Notes under the pieces: generated by a model | The model's database searches: none | What the model saw: only the letters and a program-made list of their open reading frames with translations | Told to the model about the DNA's origin: nothing | NCBI GenBank assembly: GCA_963838835.1 | Contig: CAWITA010000023.1 | Coordinates: 186,001 to 250,000 of the forward strand | Source: Bog-473 sp963838835 | Lineage (GTDB): Bacteria; Actinomycetota; Acidimicrobiia; Acidimicrobiales; RAAP-2 | DNA: 64,000 bases | Direction: 5' to 3' | Shown: positions 10,527 through 19,133 of the stretch, piece by piece | Position numbering within the stretch: the first letter of the stretch is position 1 | Layout of the letters: each line of letters opens with the position of its first letter | Position numbers and translations under genes: made by a program

Positions 10527-10942
10527 TGGATCCCCTGCGACATGACGACCCGGCCCACGTTGACGACGAAGAGCAGCTGGAAGATGACCAGTCCGGCCAC
10601 GGCCCCGATCCCCAGCGCACCGTTGAGCAGCATCAAGCCGACACAGACGACGGTGATGATGCCGAGGCGCGTGACGCTCTTGGTGCCCATGGCCCGCCGG
10701 AGCACCTTGTTGTTGGTCTCACCGGCGGTGTTGAGCTTGGCCACGCCGGCGTCGAGGAAGCGGAGGTTCACGACTGCCATGCCGAGCCCGACGGCGAGCC
10801 CGAGCGCCGCCCAGGGCTGCGAGAGCAAGAGCGCGAGCAGGATGGCGATGGCCCCCACCACGATGGCGGAAACCACGGTGCGCCGGAGCACCTTGCCGAG
10901 CGCGTTGCCCTCAAGGTCCGAGAGCCCGTCGAGCATGTTCAC
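10523..10942 (-). CDS. AtpI-like ATP synthase subunit I
   Basis: 139-aa membrane protein with about four hydrophobic helices (VVSAIVVGAIAILLALLLSQ; AALGLAVGLGMAVVNLRFLD; LGIITVVCVGLMLLNGALG; GLVIFQLLFVVNVG). In position and type it matches the ATP synthase I/Rv1303-like gene in front of atpB in actinobacteria. The family assists c-ring assembly or Mg2+ supply to the complex. The GTG at 10942 is preferred because AGAGGG lies just upstream. The ATG at 10936 is the alternative. It overlaps atpB. Confidence 0.8.
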   Translation of the reverse strand: MNMLDGLSDLEGNALGKVLRRTVVSAIVVGAIAILLALLLSQPWAALGLAVGLGMAVVNLRFLDAGVAKLNTAGETNNKVLRRAMGTKSVTRLGIITVVCVGLMLLNGALGIGAVAGLVIFQLLFVVNVGRVVMSQGIQ

Positions 10943-10952
10943 GCACTGCCCT

Positions 10953-11186
10953 CTAGAGATACGTACGGATCTGCTTGATGACGCTGGCGGCGGCCGCAGC
11001 CAACCCAAGCGCCAGCCCCACCAGCAGGAAGGCCGGTGCGGTACCCAAGGCGCTGTCGACCCAGAGCCCGAGTCCGACGCCGATCCCCACGCAGGCGGCC
11101 ACCGAAAGCCCCATGCCGAGGAAGGCCACTGCGCCAGGAAGCGGTTTGGGCTCCTCTGGCTGGGAGGATTGGCCTCTGTCGGTCAC
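10953..11186 (-). CDS. AtpZ/AtpI family small membrane protein, first gene of the atp operon
   Basis: 77 aa. A short polar N-terminus (MTDRGQSSQPEEPKPLPG) precedes two membrane helices (AFLGMGLSVAACVGIGVGLG and AFLLVGLALGLAAAAASVIK). This two-helix layout with G-x-G-x-G repeats is typical of AtpZ-like proteins encoded ahead of F-ATPase genes. About 180 bp without a gene separate it from wecA, and the operon promoter probably lies there. No convincing -35/-10 pair was recognised. Confidence 0.75.
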   Translation of the reverse strand: MTDRGQSSQPEEPKPLPGAVAFLGMGLSVAACVGIGVGLGLWVDSALGTAPAFLLVGLALGLAAAAASVIKQIRTYL

Positions 11187-11367
11187 CCGAACGGGCGCGT
11201 ACGACGAGGCTCACTTGACCACGCATACGACTTCGGCCCCCTTACGCGGTGCGTGGCGCGCCGTAGTCCGTCGTCCGCGCAGCCGCGACGGCGGCAGCGG
11301 GCGAGGCGAGGTGGACGGGGTACACAGCCCTCATCATCGCATCCCGGCCCATTTGCCGTCCAAACGG

Positions 11368-12564
11368 TCACGAAGGGAACCTGACCACCTCGCTCACCCG
11401 CTGGACCTCCGCCTCGGGCGGGGGAACTCCCTGGTCGCGAGCCTCGTCCTCGTCCTCACCGTTACCCCGACGAAGGCCGGGATGGAAGAAGGTGTAGAGG
11501 CCCACACCGAGCGCTGCCGCCCCGATGGGGATGAACGCGTTGACCTGATGGACGAAGAGCGGGAAGAGGAGGAAGCTCGACAGAACCGCCGTCCACGCCC
11601 AGAGGATGATCACGCTCCGGCGCGGTCCGTGCCCGAGTCGCAGCAGGCGGTGATGAATGTGCTCCTTGTCGGGAGTGTCGAACCCCGTCCCCCGCGCCGT
11701 CCGTCGGACGAAGGCGAAGGCCATGTCGACCAGGGGAACTCCGAGAATCAGGATGGGGATGAACAAGGGGGCGAAGAAGAAGTAGGTCACGCCGCTGATG
11801 GGGACGGCGGTGGGGACGCGGCCGCCGATGACCATGGTGGACGCGGCCATGAGGAGCCCCAGGAAGTGAGCGCCGGCATCACCCATGAAGATGCGGGCCG
11901 GGTTGAAGTTGAAGGGGAGGAAGCCGAGGCAGATGCCACACGCGATCACGGCGACCAGTGGTCCGATGTTGTCGCCCGGGAGGAGACCGAGACCCATGAG
12001 TCGGATCCCATAGACGGCGAGCGCACCCCCGCCGATCGCGACGACGCCGGCGGCGAGGCCGTCGAGCCCGTCGATCAGGTTGACCGCGTTGGTCAGGGCG
12101 ATCACCCAGACCGCCGTGATGAGCGGAATGATGCCGGGGGTCAGGACGAAGAAGCCGGCGAGCGGGATCTTCAGCTCGTACATGGTCACGCCGCTGAAGT
12201 AGAGAATGCTCGCGGCGAGGACCTGTCCGGCCATCTTGGCCGGCGCCGACATGTCGCGGATGTCGTCGATCAACCCGACGGCGAACATCGCACCGGCGGC
12301 GAGCACGACCCCGGTCATCTCGGGAGAGTCCTGGAAGATGGGCCGCAATTGCGGCACGGCGGACGCCCCCAGCACCGCGACCAGGAATCCCATGAACATG
12401 GCGGCACCGCCGCCGTAGGGGATCGGCTTGGTGTGGACCGTGCGCTCGCCCGGCTGGGCGACGTAGCCCACCCGGACCGCGATGTACCGGGCCGGAATCG
12501 TCAGGGCGGCCGTCGCGCCCGCGGCAATGACCAGCACGAGGCCGTACCAGCCGATGTCGGGCAC
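11368..12564 (-). CDS. wecA: Undecaprenyl-phosphate GlcNAc-1-phosphate transferase (WecA/TagO/MraY family)
   Basis: 398-aa polytopic membrane enzyme that moves a HexNAc-1-phosphate from a UDP-sugar to the lipid carrier, beginning a cell-wall or polysaccharide linkage unit. Family motifs are visible: GLIDDIRDMSA (Asp-Asp metal motif), NAVNLIDGLDGLAAG, FLPFNFNPARIFMGDAGAHF, and the HIHHRLLRLGHG cytoplasmic histidine motif. In Mycobacterium the orthologous rfe/wecA also lies between sua5 and the ATP synthase genes. The C-terminal tail after about residue 360 is polar and variable. It lies 3 bp after glyA. Confidence 0.92.
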   Translation of the reverse strand: MPDIGWYGLVLVIAAGATAALTIPARYIAVRVGYVAQPGERTVHTKPIPYGGGAAMFMGFLVAVLGASAVPQLRPIFQDSPEMTGVVLAAGAMFAVGLIDDIRDMSAPAKMAGQVLAASILYFSGVTMYELKIPLAGFFVLTPGIIPLITAVWVIALTNAVNLIDGLDGLAAGVVAIGGGALAVYGIRLMGLGLLPGDNIGPLVAVIACGICLGFLPFNFNPARIFMGDAGAHFLGLLMAASTMVIGGRVPTAVPISGVTYFFFAPLFIPILILGVPLVDMAFAFVRRTARGTGFDTPDKEHIHHRLLRLGHGPRRSVIILWAWTAVLSSFLLFPLFVHQVNAFIPIGAAALGVGLYTFFHPGLRRGNGEDEDEARDQGVPPPEAEVQRVSEVVRFPS

Positions 12565-12567
12565 GCG

Positions 12568-13851
12568 CTAGTCCACGAGGTGGGGATACGGCGGGAAGAC
12601 GCCGCACAGAGTGGCCACCTCGGAGCGCACGGCGGCGATCTCGCCCTCGTCGGTGCGCGCCTTGAGCGTGCGCACGATGAGGTCGGCCACCACCCGCATC
12701 TCGGCGGCCCCCATGCCCGCAGTCGTCTCGGCGGCCGTCCCGAGTCGCAGACCCGACGTGAGGAAGGGCGAGCGCGGGTCGTCGGGGATGGTGTTGCGGT
12801 TGCAGGTGATGCCGGCCCGGTCCAGGACCTCCTGTGCCTCCTTGCCCGTGAGCTCTGCGTCGAACGGTCGCAGGTCCACGAGCAGCATGTGGTTGTCGGT
12901 GCCCCCCGAGACCAGGCGGAACCCGTGGCCGGAGAGCGCATCGGCCAGTGCCGCCGCGTTGGCCACCACCTGCTGGGCATAGCTTCCGAACTCCGGCGTG
13001 GCCGCCTCTGCGAAGGCGACCGCCTTGGCCGCGATGACGTGTTCGAGCGGCCCGCCCTGGAGCCCCGGGAACACAGCGCTGTCGATCCGCTTGGCCAGGT
13101 CCAGCCCGCACAGGATCGCCCCGCCCCGCGGGCCGCGCAAGGTCTTGTGGGTGGTGAGGGTGACGACGTCGGCCACGCCCACGGGGCTCGGATGCACCCC
13201 ACCGGCGATGAGGCCCGCCGGGTGCGCCGCGTCGAACATGAAGAACGCCCCGACCGAGTCAGCGATCTCCCGGAACGGCCGGGGGTCGATGACGCGGGAA
13301 TACGCCGTCGATCCGGCGACGATGAGCGCCGGCTTCTCCGTCTTGGCCAGGTGGGCAACCTGGTCGAAGTCGATCACTTCGCCGGGGTTCGTCTCGTCGT
13401 GCGACTCGGGTGTCACGCCGTAGGAGACGAAGCGCCAGAACGTCGACACGATGGAGGCGGGCGACCCGTGCGTGAGGTGGCCGCCGTGGTCGAGGCGCAT
13501 GGCGAGGATCGTGGCCCCCGGCTCGACGAGCGCCTGGTAGGCGGCGAGGTTGGCGTTGGCGCCGGCGTGCGGCTGGACGTTGGCGTGCTCGGCTCCGAAG
13601 AGAGCCGTGGCGCGGGAGCGAGCCAAGTCCTCGACCTCGTCGATGATCTGGTTGCCTCCGTAGTAACGGCGACCCGGATAGCCCTCGCTGTACTTGTTCG
13701 TCAACACCGAGCCCGAGGCGGCCAACACGGCGGGGGAGGTGAAGTTCTCCGAGGCGATGAGCTGCAGGGTCGTCTGCTGCCGGTTGAGCTCCTGGTCGAT
13801 GAGGTCGGCCACCTCGGGATCGGAAGCCAGCGCTGTCTCGTAGCTGCTCAT
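12568..13851 (-). CDS. glyA: Serine hydroxymethyltransferase
   Basis: 427-aa PLP enzyme converting serine plus tetrahydrofolate to glycine and 5,10-methylene-THF. QQTTLQLIASENFTSPAVL, NKYSEGYPGRRYYGG and VQPHAGANAN are the family signatures. The Schiff-base lysine is in LTTHKTLRGPRGG. The cofactor Asp sits in FDAAHPAGL, where many family members have DMAHIAGL. This is a mild divergence that keeps the Asp and His. The ATG overlaps the rpiB stop (ATGA). Insertion of glyA-rpiB between wecA and the upstream core genes differs from the mycobacterial order. Confidence 0.96.
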   Translation of the reverse strand: MSSYETALASDPEVADLIDQELNRQQTTLQLIASENFTSPAVLAASGSVLTNKYSEGYPGRRYYGGNQIIDEVEDLARSRATALFGAEHANVQPHAGANANLAAYQALVEPGATILAMRLDHGGHLTHGSPASIVSTFWRFVSYGVTPESHDETNPGEVIDFDQVAHLAKTEKPALIVAGSTAYSRVIDPRPFREIADSVGAFFMFDAAHPAGLIAGGVHPSPVGVADVVTLTTHKTLRGPRGGAILCGLDLAKRIDSAVFPGLQGGPLEHVIAAKAVAFAEAATPEFGSYAQQVVANAAALADALSGHGFRLVSGGTDNHMLLVDLRPFDAELTGKEAQEVLDRAGITCNRNTIPDDPRSPFLTSGLRLGTAAETTAGMGAAEMRVVADLIVRTLKARTDEGEIAAVRSEVATLCGVFPPYPHLVD

Positions 13852-14324
13852 GGAGTCCCTTCGACTGGATCGGGGTGGACGAGCTCCCGCTCGAGGGCCG
13901 CCACCTTCTCGAGGCGCAGGTCGTGGCGTCCAGACTCCTCGGACGCGCCGAGGAAAGCGGACAACGCATCGACCGCAACGACGGCACCGGTCGTGCGCGC
14001 ACCGACGCAGACCACGTTGGCGTGGCCGTGGCGCCGCGCCAGCGTTGCCGTGGTGACGTCATGGATCACGGCCGCCCGTATCCCGGCGATCTTGTTCGCT
14101 GCCATCGCGATGCCGTTTCCGGTCCCGCAGACGCAGACGCCGAGATCGGCCGACCCCCCCGCCACCGCCCGGCCCACCGCGGCGCCGAAGTCCGGGTAGT
14201 CGACGGCCACTCCGGGGGCGTCGGTTCCGTGGTCTTCGACCTCGTGGCCGAGCGCGGTCAGCTCCGCCGTCAAAATCTCCTTGAGGTCGAACCCGGCGTG
14301 ATCCGAGCCGACGGCGACGCGCAT
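13848..14324 (-). CDS. rpiB: Ribose-5-phosphate isomerase B
   Basis: 158 aa, starting at the ATG at 14324 (MRVAVGSDHAGFDLKE). RpiB interconverts ribose-5-P and ribulose-5-P. GSDHAGF, DYPDFGAAVG, the catalytic-cysteine loop CVCGTGNGIAMAANK and the HDVTTATLARRHGHANV segment are all present. The frame is open much further upstream but overlaps the next gene's coding DNA. Translationally coupled to glyA by 4 nt. Confidence 0.94.
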   Translation of the reverse strand: MRVAVGSDHAGFDLKEILTAELTALGHEVEDHGTDAPGVAVDYPDFGAAVGRAVAGGSADLGVCVCGTGNGIAMAANKIAGIRAAVIHDVTTATLARRHGHANVVCVGARTTGAVVAVDALSAFLGASEESGRHDLRLEKVAALERELVHPDPVEGTP

Positions 14325-14388
14325 GGGAGTCGAGTCTACCGGCGGGCCACGGAGCCTTCGGGGCGTGAACCGGTACGCTGCCCGGTCC

Positions 14389-15972
14389 ATGGCTCTCGAC
14401 CCGCGCACCCCCGTCGTCGTGGGCGTCGGCCAGGTCATGACGCCGCCCGACGCCGGCCTGGCTCCCGCCGAACGGCCCGAACCCCTCGCGCTCATGACGG
14501 CGGCGCTGTGGGCCGCCGCCGAGGACTGCGACGGTGTGCCGGCCGGGGCCGGCGCCCCCGCGGGGCACGCCCTGATCCGGCGGGCGGACAGCATCCGGGT
14601 CGTCGTGCCACTGGGGTGGCACACCGTCAATCCGGCGCTGCTCGTGGCCGAGGGCCTCGGCTTCGCCGCCGGCGACGAGCCGGCACAGCTGATGGTCTCG
14701 GCGGTCGGGGGCAACGCTCCCCAGGCCCTCATGCACGACGCGTGCCTGGCCATCAGCCGGGGCCATCTCGACGTGGTCCTCATCACGGGGGCCGAGGCCA
14801 TGTACGCCCGCGCCCTGGCTCGCCGCGACCCCGCACGGCCCTGGCTCTCGTGGGCGAGCCAACCCGAGGGGACGCCGTCGCCTGTCCTCTTCGGTGTGGA
14901 TCGGCCCGGTGCCACCGATCTCGAGATGAACCGGGGCGTGGCCCTCCCGATCCATGCCTACCCGTTGTTCGAGAACGCCCTACGCGCCGCCAACGGGTGG
15001 ACCCTCGAGGAGCACGCCGCCCGCATCGGGGCGCTGTGGTCCCGCTTCAGCCACGTGGCGGCCGGCAATCCCGATGCCTGGCTCCCCACGGCGCGCACAG
15101 CGGACGAGGTCGTCCGCTCGGGCCCAGGCAACCGCATGGTCTCGTTCCCCTATCCGAAGCTGTGCACGGCCAACATGCAGGTGGACCAGGGAGCCGGGTC
15201 CATCGTGTGCTCGGTGGAGGCGGCGCGCGCCGCCGGGGTGCCCGAGGAACGCTGGGTCTTTCCCCTCGCCGGCGCGGATGCCCACGATCACTGGTTCATT
15301 TCGCAGCGGTCCGAACTGCATCGCTCCCCCGCCATCCGGCTCGCCGGCGCCGCCGCGCTCGGGCAGGCCGGGCTGGGCATCGACGACGTGCCCTGGATCG
15401 ACCTCTACTCGTGCTTCCCCGTGGTGGTGCAGATGGCCGCCGCGGAGCTCGGGCTGCCCCTCGACGATCCGGATCGGCCACTCACGTTGACCGGGGGCCT
15501 CACGTTCGGCGGCGGCCCGGGGAACAACTACACCTCCCACGGCATCGCGCGGGCAGTCGGCGCGCTGCGCGCCGCTCCCGGGACGGCGGCGCTCGTGACC
15601 GGCCTTGGCTGGTATGCCACCAAGCACTCGCTCGGCGTCTACGCCTCGCGACCCCCGGCTCATGGGGGTTCCGAGCCGTTCGCCTGGCGCGGCGTCCAGC
15701 CCGAGGTCGACGCCCTCCCTCAGTGCGCGGTCGACCCCGATGCCACCGGACCGGTGCGCGTCGAGACCTACACCGTGACCTTCGACCGCGAGGGCCTGCC
15801 CGAGCGCGGGATCCTCGCCTGCCGGACACCCGAAGGCAGCCGTGCCTGGGCCAACGTCATCGATCGCGACACGCTGGGGCAGTTGTGCGCGGAGGAAGGC
15901 ATCGGCCGCTCCGGCGTGCTCGGCGCAGATGGGGCGCTCGCACTCGACGGGGCGAGCACAGCTGCCCGATGA
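14389..15972 (+). CDS. Thiolase-superfamily acetyl-CoA acetyltransferase-like protein
   Basis: 527 aa from the ATG at 14389 (MALDPRTPVVVGVGQV). It has the thiolase N-half (GVGQ, ITGAEAMYARALARR) and the C-half (DLYSCFPVVVQMAAAELGLP, then TLTGGLTFGGGPGNNYTSHG with the GGGPGNNY motif). The nucleophile region reads LMVSAVGGNAPQALMHDACL, with no Cys at the canonical serine/glycine turn. That is typical of the SCP2-thiolase-like group, which may not be classical thiolases. A C-terminal OB-like extension (about residues 440-525) is also typical. It is divergent from rpiB with 64 bp between starts. A role in CoA-linked lipid or steroid breakdown is inferred. Confidence 0.82.
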   Translation: MALDPRTPVVVGVGQVMTPPDAGLAPAERPEPLALMTAALWAAAEDCDGVPAGAGAPAGHALIRRADSIRVVVPLGWHTVNPALLVAEGLGFAAGDEPAQLMVSAVGGNAPQALMHDACLAISRGHLDVVLITGAEAMYARALARRDPARPWLSWASQPEGTPSPVLFGVDRPGATDLEMNRGVALPIHAYPLFENALRAANGWTLEEHAARIGALWSRFSHVAAGNPDAWLPTARTADEVVRSGPGNRMVSFPYPKLCTANMQVDQGAGSIVCSVEAARAAGVPEERWVFPLAGADAHDHWFISQRSELHRSPAIRLAGAAALGQAGLGIDDVPWIDLYSCFPVVVQMAAAELGLPLDDPDRPLTLTGGLTFGGGPGNNYTSHGIARAVGALRAAPGTAALVTGLGWYATKHSLGVYASRPPAHGGSEPFAWRGVQPEVDALPQCAVDPDATGPVRVETYTVTFDREGLPERGILACRTPEGSRAWANVIDRDTLGQLCAEEGIGRSGVLGADGALALDGASTAAR

Positions 15973-15994
15973 GCGCGGCGGCGCACGGTGGCAT

Positions 15995-16016
15995 ATAGTT
16001 AGATCAATCTAACTAT
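15995..16016. promoter_or_regulatory. Perfect 22-bp palindromic operator upstream of the amidohydrolase
   Basis: The arms ATAGTTAGAT and ATCTAACTAT are exact reverse complements around a 2-bp centre (ca). This AT-rich block in very GC-rich DNA lies 43 bp before the start codon at 16059. Size and symmetry fit a TetR/AcrR-family operator (two half-sites around TTAGAT/ATCTAA). No TetR gene is in the window, so the regulator is unknown. A promoter overlapping it is likely, but no clear -10 was separated from the palindrome itself. Confidence 0.65.
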
Positions 16017-16058
16017 CTCCGACACGCGCGAGCGGTAGGAGCGAGGGGCAGGGACGGC

Positions 16059-17780
16059 ATGCCACACGACCTTGTGATCAGGGGTGGCCACGTGGCCGAC
16101 GGCCAGGGCGGCGAACCGGTGCCAGCCGACGTCGCCGTCGACGCCGAGACCATCGTCGCCGTCGGCCCGGTGGCCGAGCGGGGCCACGAGGAGATCGATG
16201 GCCGCGGCATGCTCGTGACGCCCGGCTTCGTCGACATCCACACGCACTACGACGGGCAGGCGACCTGGGACTCGCATCTCGCACCGTCGAGCTGGCACGG
16301 GGTGACGACCGCCGTCATGGGCAACTGCGGCGTCGGCTTCGCTCCGGTGCGGGCCGACGCGCATCACCGTCTCATCTCCCTCATGGAGGGAGTGGAGGAC
16401 ATCCCCGGCGCGGTGCTCGACGAGGGCATCGACTGGCAGTGGGAGAGTTTCGGCGAGTATCTCGACGCTGTCGAGGGGCGGCCCCACGACGTCGATCTCT
16501 GCGCCCAGCTCCCCCATGGGGCGCTGCGCCTCTACGTCATGGGTGAGCGGGCCGCCCGCCTAGAGGAGGCCACGGAGGAGGACGCGGCGGCCATGCGCCG
16601 GTTGGCCACCGAGGCGATGCGGGCGGGCGCCGTCGGCTTCTCCACCTCGCGGACGCTCAATCACCGGACTGCGAGCGGCGATCCCACGCCGTCGTTGCGG
16701 GCCGGAGCCGACGAGCTGGAGGCGATCGCGCTCGGCGTGGCCGAGGCCGGGCACGGAGTGGTGGAACTGATCTCGGACTTCTGGCCCGATCCCGACACCG
16801 AATTCGCCATGATCCGGCACCTCGTCGAGCTCACGGGCTGCCCGCTGTCGGTTTCGCTGGCGCAGAGCCACCAGCGGCCTGAGGCGTGGCGCGACCTCCT
16901 GACGCAGATCGAGCAGGCGGCGGCCGACGGCCTGCCGATCCGAGGGCAGGTGGCGCCGCGGCCGATCGGATTGCTGCTTGGGCTGCAGTCGTCCTTCCAT
17001 CCCTTTTCCGGTCACCCGGCCTTCCGCGACGTCGCCGGGCAGCCGCTCGAGGCTCAGGTGCGCGCGCTACGGGATCCTGCGTTCCGGGCCCGCCTGCTGG
17101 CGGACGAGCGCCCGGACGGCCCCGGGCGCCGCTTCGTCGACTACCGCCGCATGTTCCCGCTGGGTGACGTGCCCGACTACGAGCCCGCTCCCGAGACGAG
17201 CGTGCAGCGGTTGGCCGAGGTGCGCGGTATCGAGCCGGGCGAGCTGACTCTGGACCTCCTGACGGAGAACGGCGGGCGCAACTTTCTCCTGGTGCCCTTC
17301 TCGAACTACGCCGATGGCGACCTGAACGCGTGCGCCGAGATGCTCGCCCACCCCGACACCCTCTTCGGGCTGGGCGACGGCGGTGCCCACGTGGGCATCA
17401 TCTCCGATGCGAGCTTCCCCACCTACGCGCTCTCCCACTGGGCCCGCGACCGCTCGCACGGCCGGATGCCCCTGGGTTGGGTGGTGGGCCAGCTCACACG
17501 CTCGAACGCCCGCGCCGTCGGGCTCACGGACCGCGGTGTGGTCGCCGAAGGGATGCGGGCGGACCTCAACGTCATCGACTTCGACCACCTGCGCTGCGAG
17601 GCGCCCGTCATGGCCTACGACCTTCCCGCCGGGGGTAAGCGTCTCTTGCAGCGATCCCGCGGCTACCGCGCCACCATCGTGGCCGGTGAAGTCACCTACC
17701 GCGACGGTGAGCCGACGGGCGCACTGCCCGGTCGTTTGGTCCGCGGCGGCCAGCGCGATGTCCCCCACGGGGCCGGTTGA
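16059..17780 (+). CDS. Amidohydrolase family protein (N-acyl-D-amino-acid deacylase / D-aminoacylase type)
   Basis: 573-aa metal-dependent hydrolase. The N-terminal beta-sandwich (LVIRGGHVADGQGGEPVPAD) leads to the metal motif GFVDIHTHYDGQ (HxH). Later metal or active-site positions include SLAQSHQRPE and GLGDGGAHVGIISD (the terminal D/GGAH motif). The C-terminal strands return at VVAEGMRADLNVIDFD. Family members deacylate N-acyl-D-amino acids or related amides, and the substrate is not determinable here. It is followed 15 bp later by a TauD dioxygenase, so the two probably form an operon under the palindromic operator at 15995-16016. Confidence 0.88.
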   Translation: MPHDLVIRGGHVADGQGGEPVPADVAVDAETIVAVGPVAERGHEEIDGRGMLVTPGFVDIHTHYDGQATWDSHLAPSSWHGVTTAVMGNCGVGFAPVRADAHHRLISLMEGVEDIPGAVLDEGIDWQWESFGEYLDAVEGRPHDVDLCAQLPHGALRLYVMGERAARLEEATEEDAAAMRRLATEAMRAGAVGFSTSRTLNHRTASGDPTPSLRAGADELEAIALGVAEAGHGVVELISDFWPDPDTEFAMIRHLVELTGCPLSVSLAQSHQRPEAWRDLLTQIEQAAADGLPIRGQVAPRPIGLLLGLQSSFHPFSGHPAFRDVAGQPLEAQVRALRDPAFRARLLADERPDGPGRRFVDYRRMFPLGDVPDYEPAPETSVQRLAEVRGIEPGELTLDLLTENGGRNFLLVPFSNYADGDLNACAEMLAHPDTLFGLGDGGAHVGIISDASFPTYALSHWARDRSHGRMPLGWVVGQLTRSNARAVGLTDRGVVAEGMRADLNVIDFDHLRCEAPVMAYDLPAGGKRLLQRSRGYRATIVAGEVTYRDGEPTGALPGRLVRGGQRDVPHGAG

Positions 17781-17795
17781 GGCGAAAGGACCGAT

Positions 17796-17840
17796 ATGGG
17801 CACGGACATGGACACCGACATGGGCACGGACATGGACACC
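17796..17840 (+). repeat. In-frame 24-bp tandem duplication over the TauD start codon
   Basis: Two copies of the 24-bp block begin at 17796 and 17820 and differ only in the last codon (GAC or ATC). Each encodes an MGTDMDT peptide and brings two in-frame ATGs. The repeat could alter the choice of translation start but not the reading frame. Confidence 0.75.
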
Positions 17841-18869
17841 ATCGAGCTCCACGAACTCGAACCGGCAGCGGAATGGCGGTCAGCGGACGTGGCCGAACCC
17901 GAAGCGTGGACGCTGCGCCTGAGTGCACAGGACCTCGCGGAGCTCGATGCGGCGCTCGCGACGGCCAAGGCCAAGAGCGCGGATCCCTTGGAGCTCCAGC
18001 GGGACGACTTCCCACTCGCCGGGTTGGCGGCCAAGCTCGACGGCGTCGTCGACGTCCTCCTCAACGGCCGCGGCTTCGCCCGCATCGCCACCCTCGACAC
18101 CGAGCGCTATGGCGACGACGACCTCACGCTGCTGTACTGGGGCATCGGGTTGCATCTGGGCGAGCCCTGGGCGCAGAACAAGTACGGCCACGTCCTCGGC
18201 GATGTCACCGACCAGGGAAAGACGATCGACGATCCCACTGTGCGCGGGAACGAACTCGGCGGCATCGCGCTCGACTACCACACCGACGGTTCCGACCTGG
18301 TGGGTTTGCTCTGCCTGCGCACGGCACGCACCGGCGGCCTGTCGTGTGTCGCCAACGCCGTGGCGATTCACAATCAGCTCGTGCGCGAGTCCCCCGCACT
18401 GGCGGCCGCTCTCTACGAACCGCTGCCCTACGACACCCGAGGCGAGCAGGCCGAGGGCGCACCGGCCTTCTACAGCGTGCCGGGGTTCACCGAGCACGCC
18501 GGGCGGCTCTTCGTCCGCTTCATCCCCCAGTACGTCCTCGCCTCGCAACGCCACCCCGACGCACCCCGCCTGAGCCCCACCACCCGCGAGGCCATCGCCA
18601 GGGTCTCCGCGCTGGCCAACGACCCCGACTTCAACGTCTACATGGATCTCCAACCCGGCGAGATGCAGTTCATCAACAACTACCACGTGCTCCACGGCCG
18701 CACGGCCTACGAAGACGACGTCGCGCTCGGCTACAAGCGGCACCTGAAGCGTCTGTGGTTGGCGACCCACGCGTTGACCGACCGTCCTCCGCAGTTCGCG
18801 GCCCTCGGGCGCCGCAGCCACTGGGAGGCGCGTCGTTCCGTGAGCGCACTGCGTCCGGTCGAGCGGTAG
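17796..18869 (+). CDS. TauD/TfdA-family Fe(II)/2-oxoglutarate dioxygenase
   Basis: 357 aa. The iron facial triad is visible: HTDGSD (HxD, about residue 165) and the distal His in NNYHVLHGRTAYED (about residue 296). The 2-oxoglutarate-binding Arg follows in KRLWLATH. The middle segment VGLLCLRTARTGGLSCVANA is typical of the TauD group. A good ribosome site (AAAGGA) lies 7-12 nt before the ATG. The first 15 residues are a near-perfect double repeat (MGTDMDTD/MGTDMDTI), so the true start could be any of four ATGs. Co-directional with the amidohydrolase, it may oxidise the released amine or acid. The substrate is unknown. Confidence 0.87.
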   Translation: MGTDMDTDMGTDMDTIELHELEPAAEWRSADVAEPEAWTLRLSAQDLAELDAALATAKAKSADPLELQRDDFPLAGLAAKLDGVVDVLLNGRGFARIATLDTERYGDDDLTLLYWGIGLHLGEPWAQNKYGHVLGDVTDQGKTIDDPTVRGNELGGIALDYHTDGSDLVGLLCLRTARTGGLSCVANAVAIHNQLVRESPALAAALYEPLPYDTRGEQAEGAPAFYSVPGFTEHAGRLFVRFIPQYVLASQRHPDAPRLSPTTREAIARVSALANDPDFNVYMDLQPGEMQFINNYHVLHGRTAYEDDVALGYKRHLKRLWLATHALTDRPPQFAALGRRSHWEARRSVSALRPVER

Positions 18870-18900
18870 GTGGGCCCGCAGCGACGCACGCGACGCACGC

Positions 18901-19109
18901 GCCGCCCGTTTTTCCACGAACTCTCAACAAAAATGTTGACAGTTTGAAAAAGTAGTGCCGGCGCCCTGAGGCGACGCTCGAATGTCGAGGGGGCGTGCGC
19001 GGGGCACGCGACGCGTGCGCCGCCCGTTTTTCCACGAACTCTCAACAAAAGTGTTGACAGTTTGAAAAAGTAATGCCGGCGCCCTCAGGCGACGCTCGAA
19101 TGTCGAGGG
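18901..19109. repeat. Two 91-bp direct repeats with internal dyads in a convergent intergenic gap
   Basis: Copies lie at 18901-18991 and 19019-19109 (period 118 bp) and differ at only three positions. Each contains an AT-rich dyad: TCAACA and TGTTGA arms flanked by TTTTTC and GAAAAA. Each also has a CTCGA/TCGAG hairpin. They fill the space between the TauD gene and the Sua5-like gene, whose 3' ends face each other. They could be bidirectional terminators, binding sites for an unknown protein, or a small duplicated element. No ORF is convincing. Near-identity suggests a recent duplication. Confidence 0.85.
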
Positions 19110-19133
19110 CGTGGGCGGCGCACGCGTCGGCGC

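Noticed and set aside
10975..14199. A frame of over 1000 codons on the plus strand
   Set aside because: Its sequence is rich in Arg, Gly, His and Asp and is antisense to wecA, glyA and rpiB. There is no domain pattern.
18926..18951. TTGACA-like hexamer in the 91-bp repeats as a promoter
   Set aside because: No -10 follows at usable spacing and no gene starts downstream on that strand.
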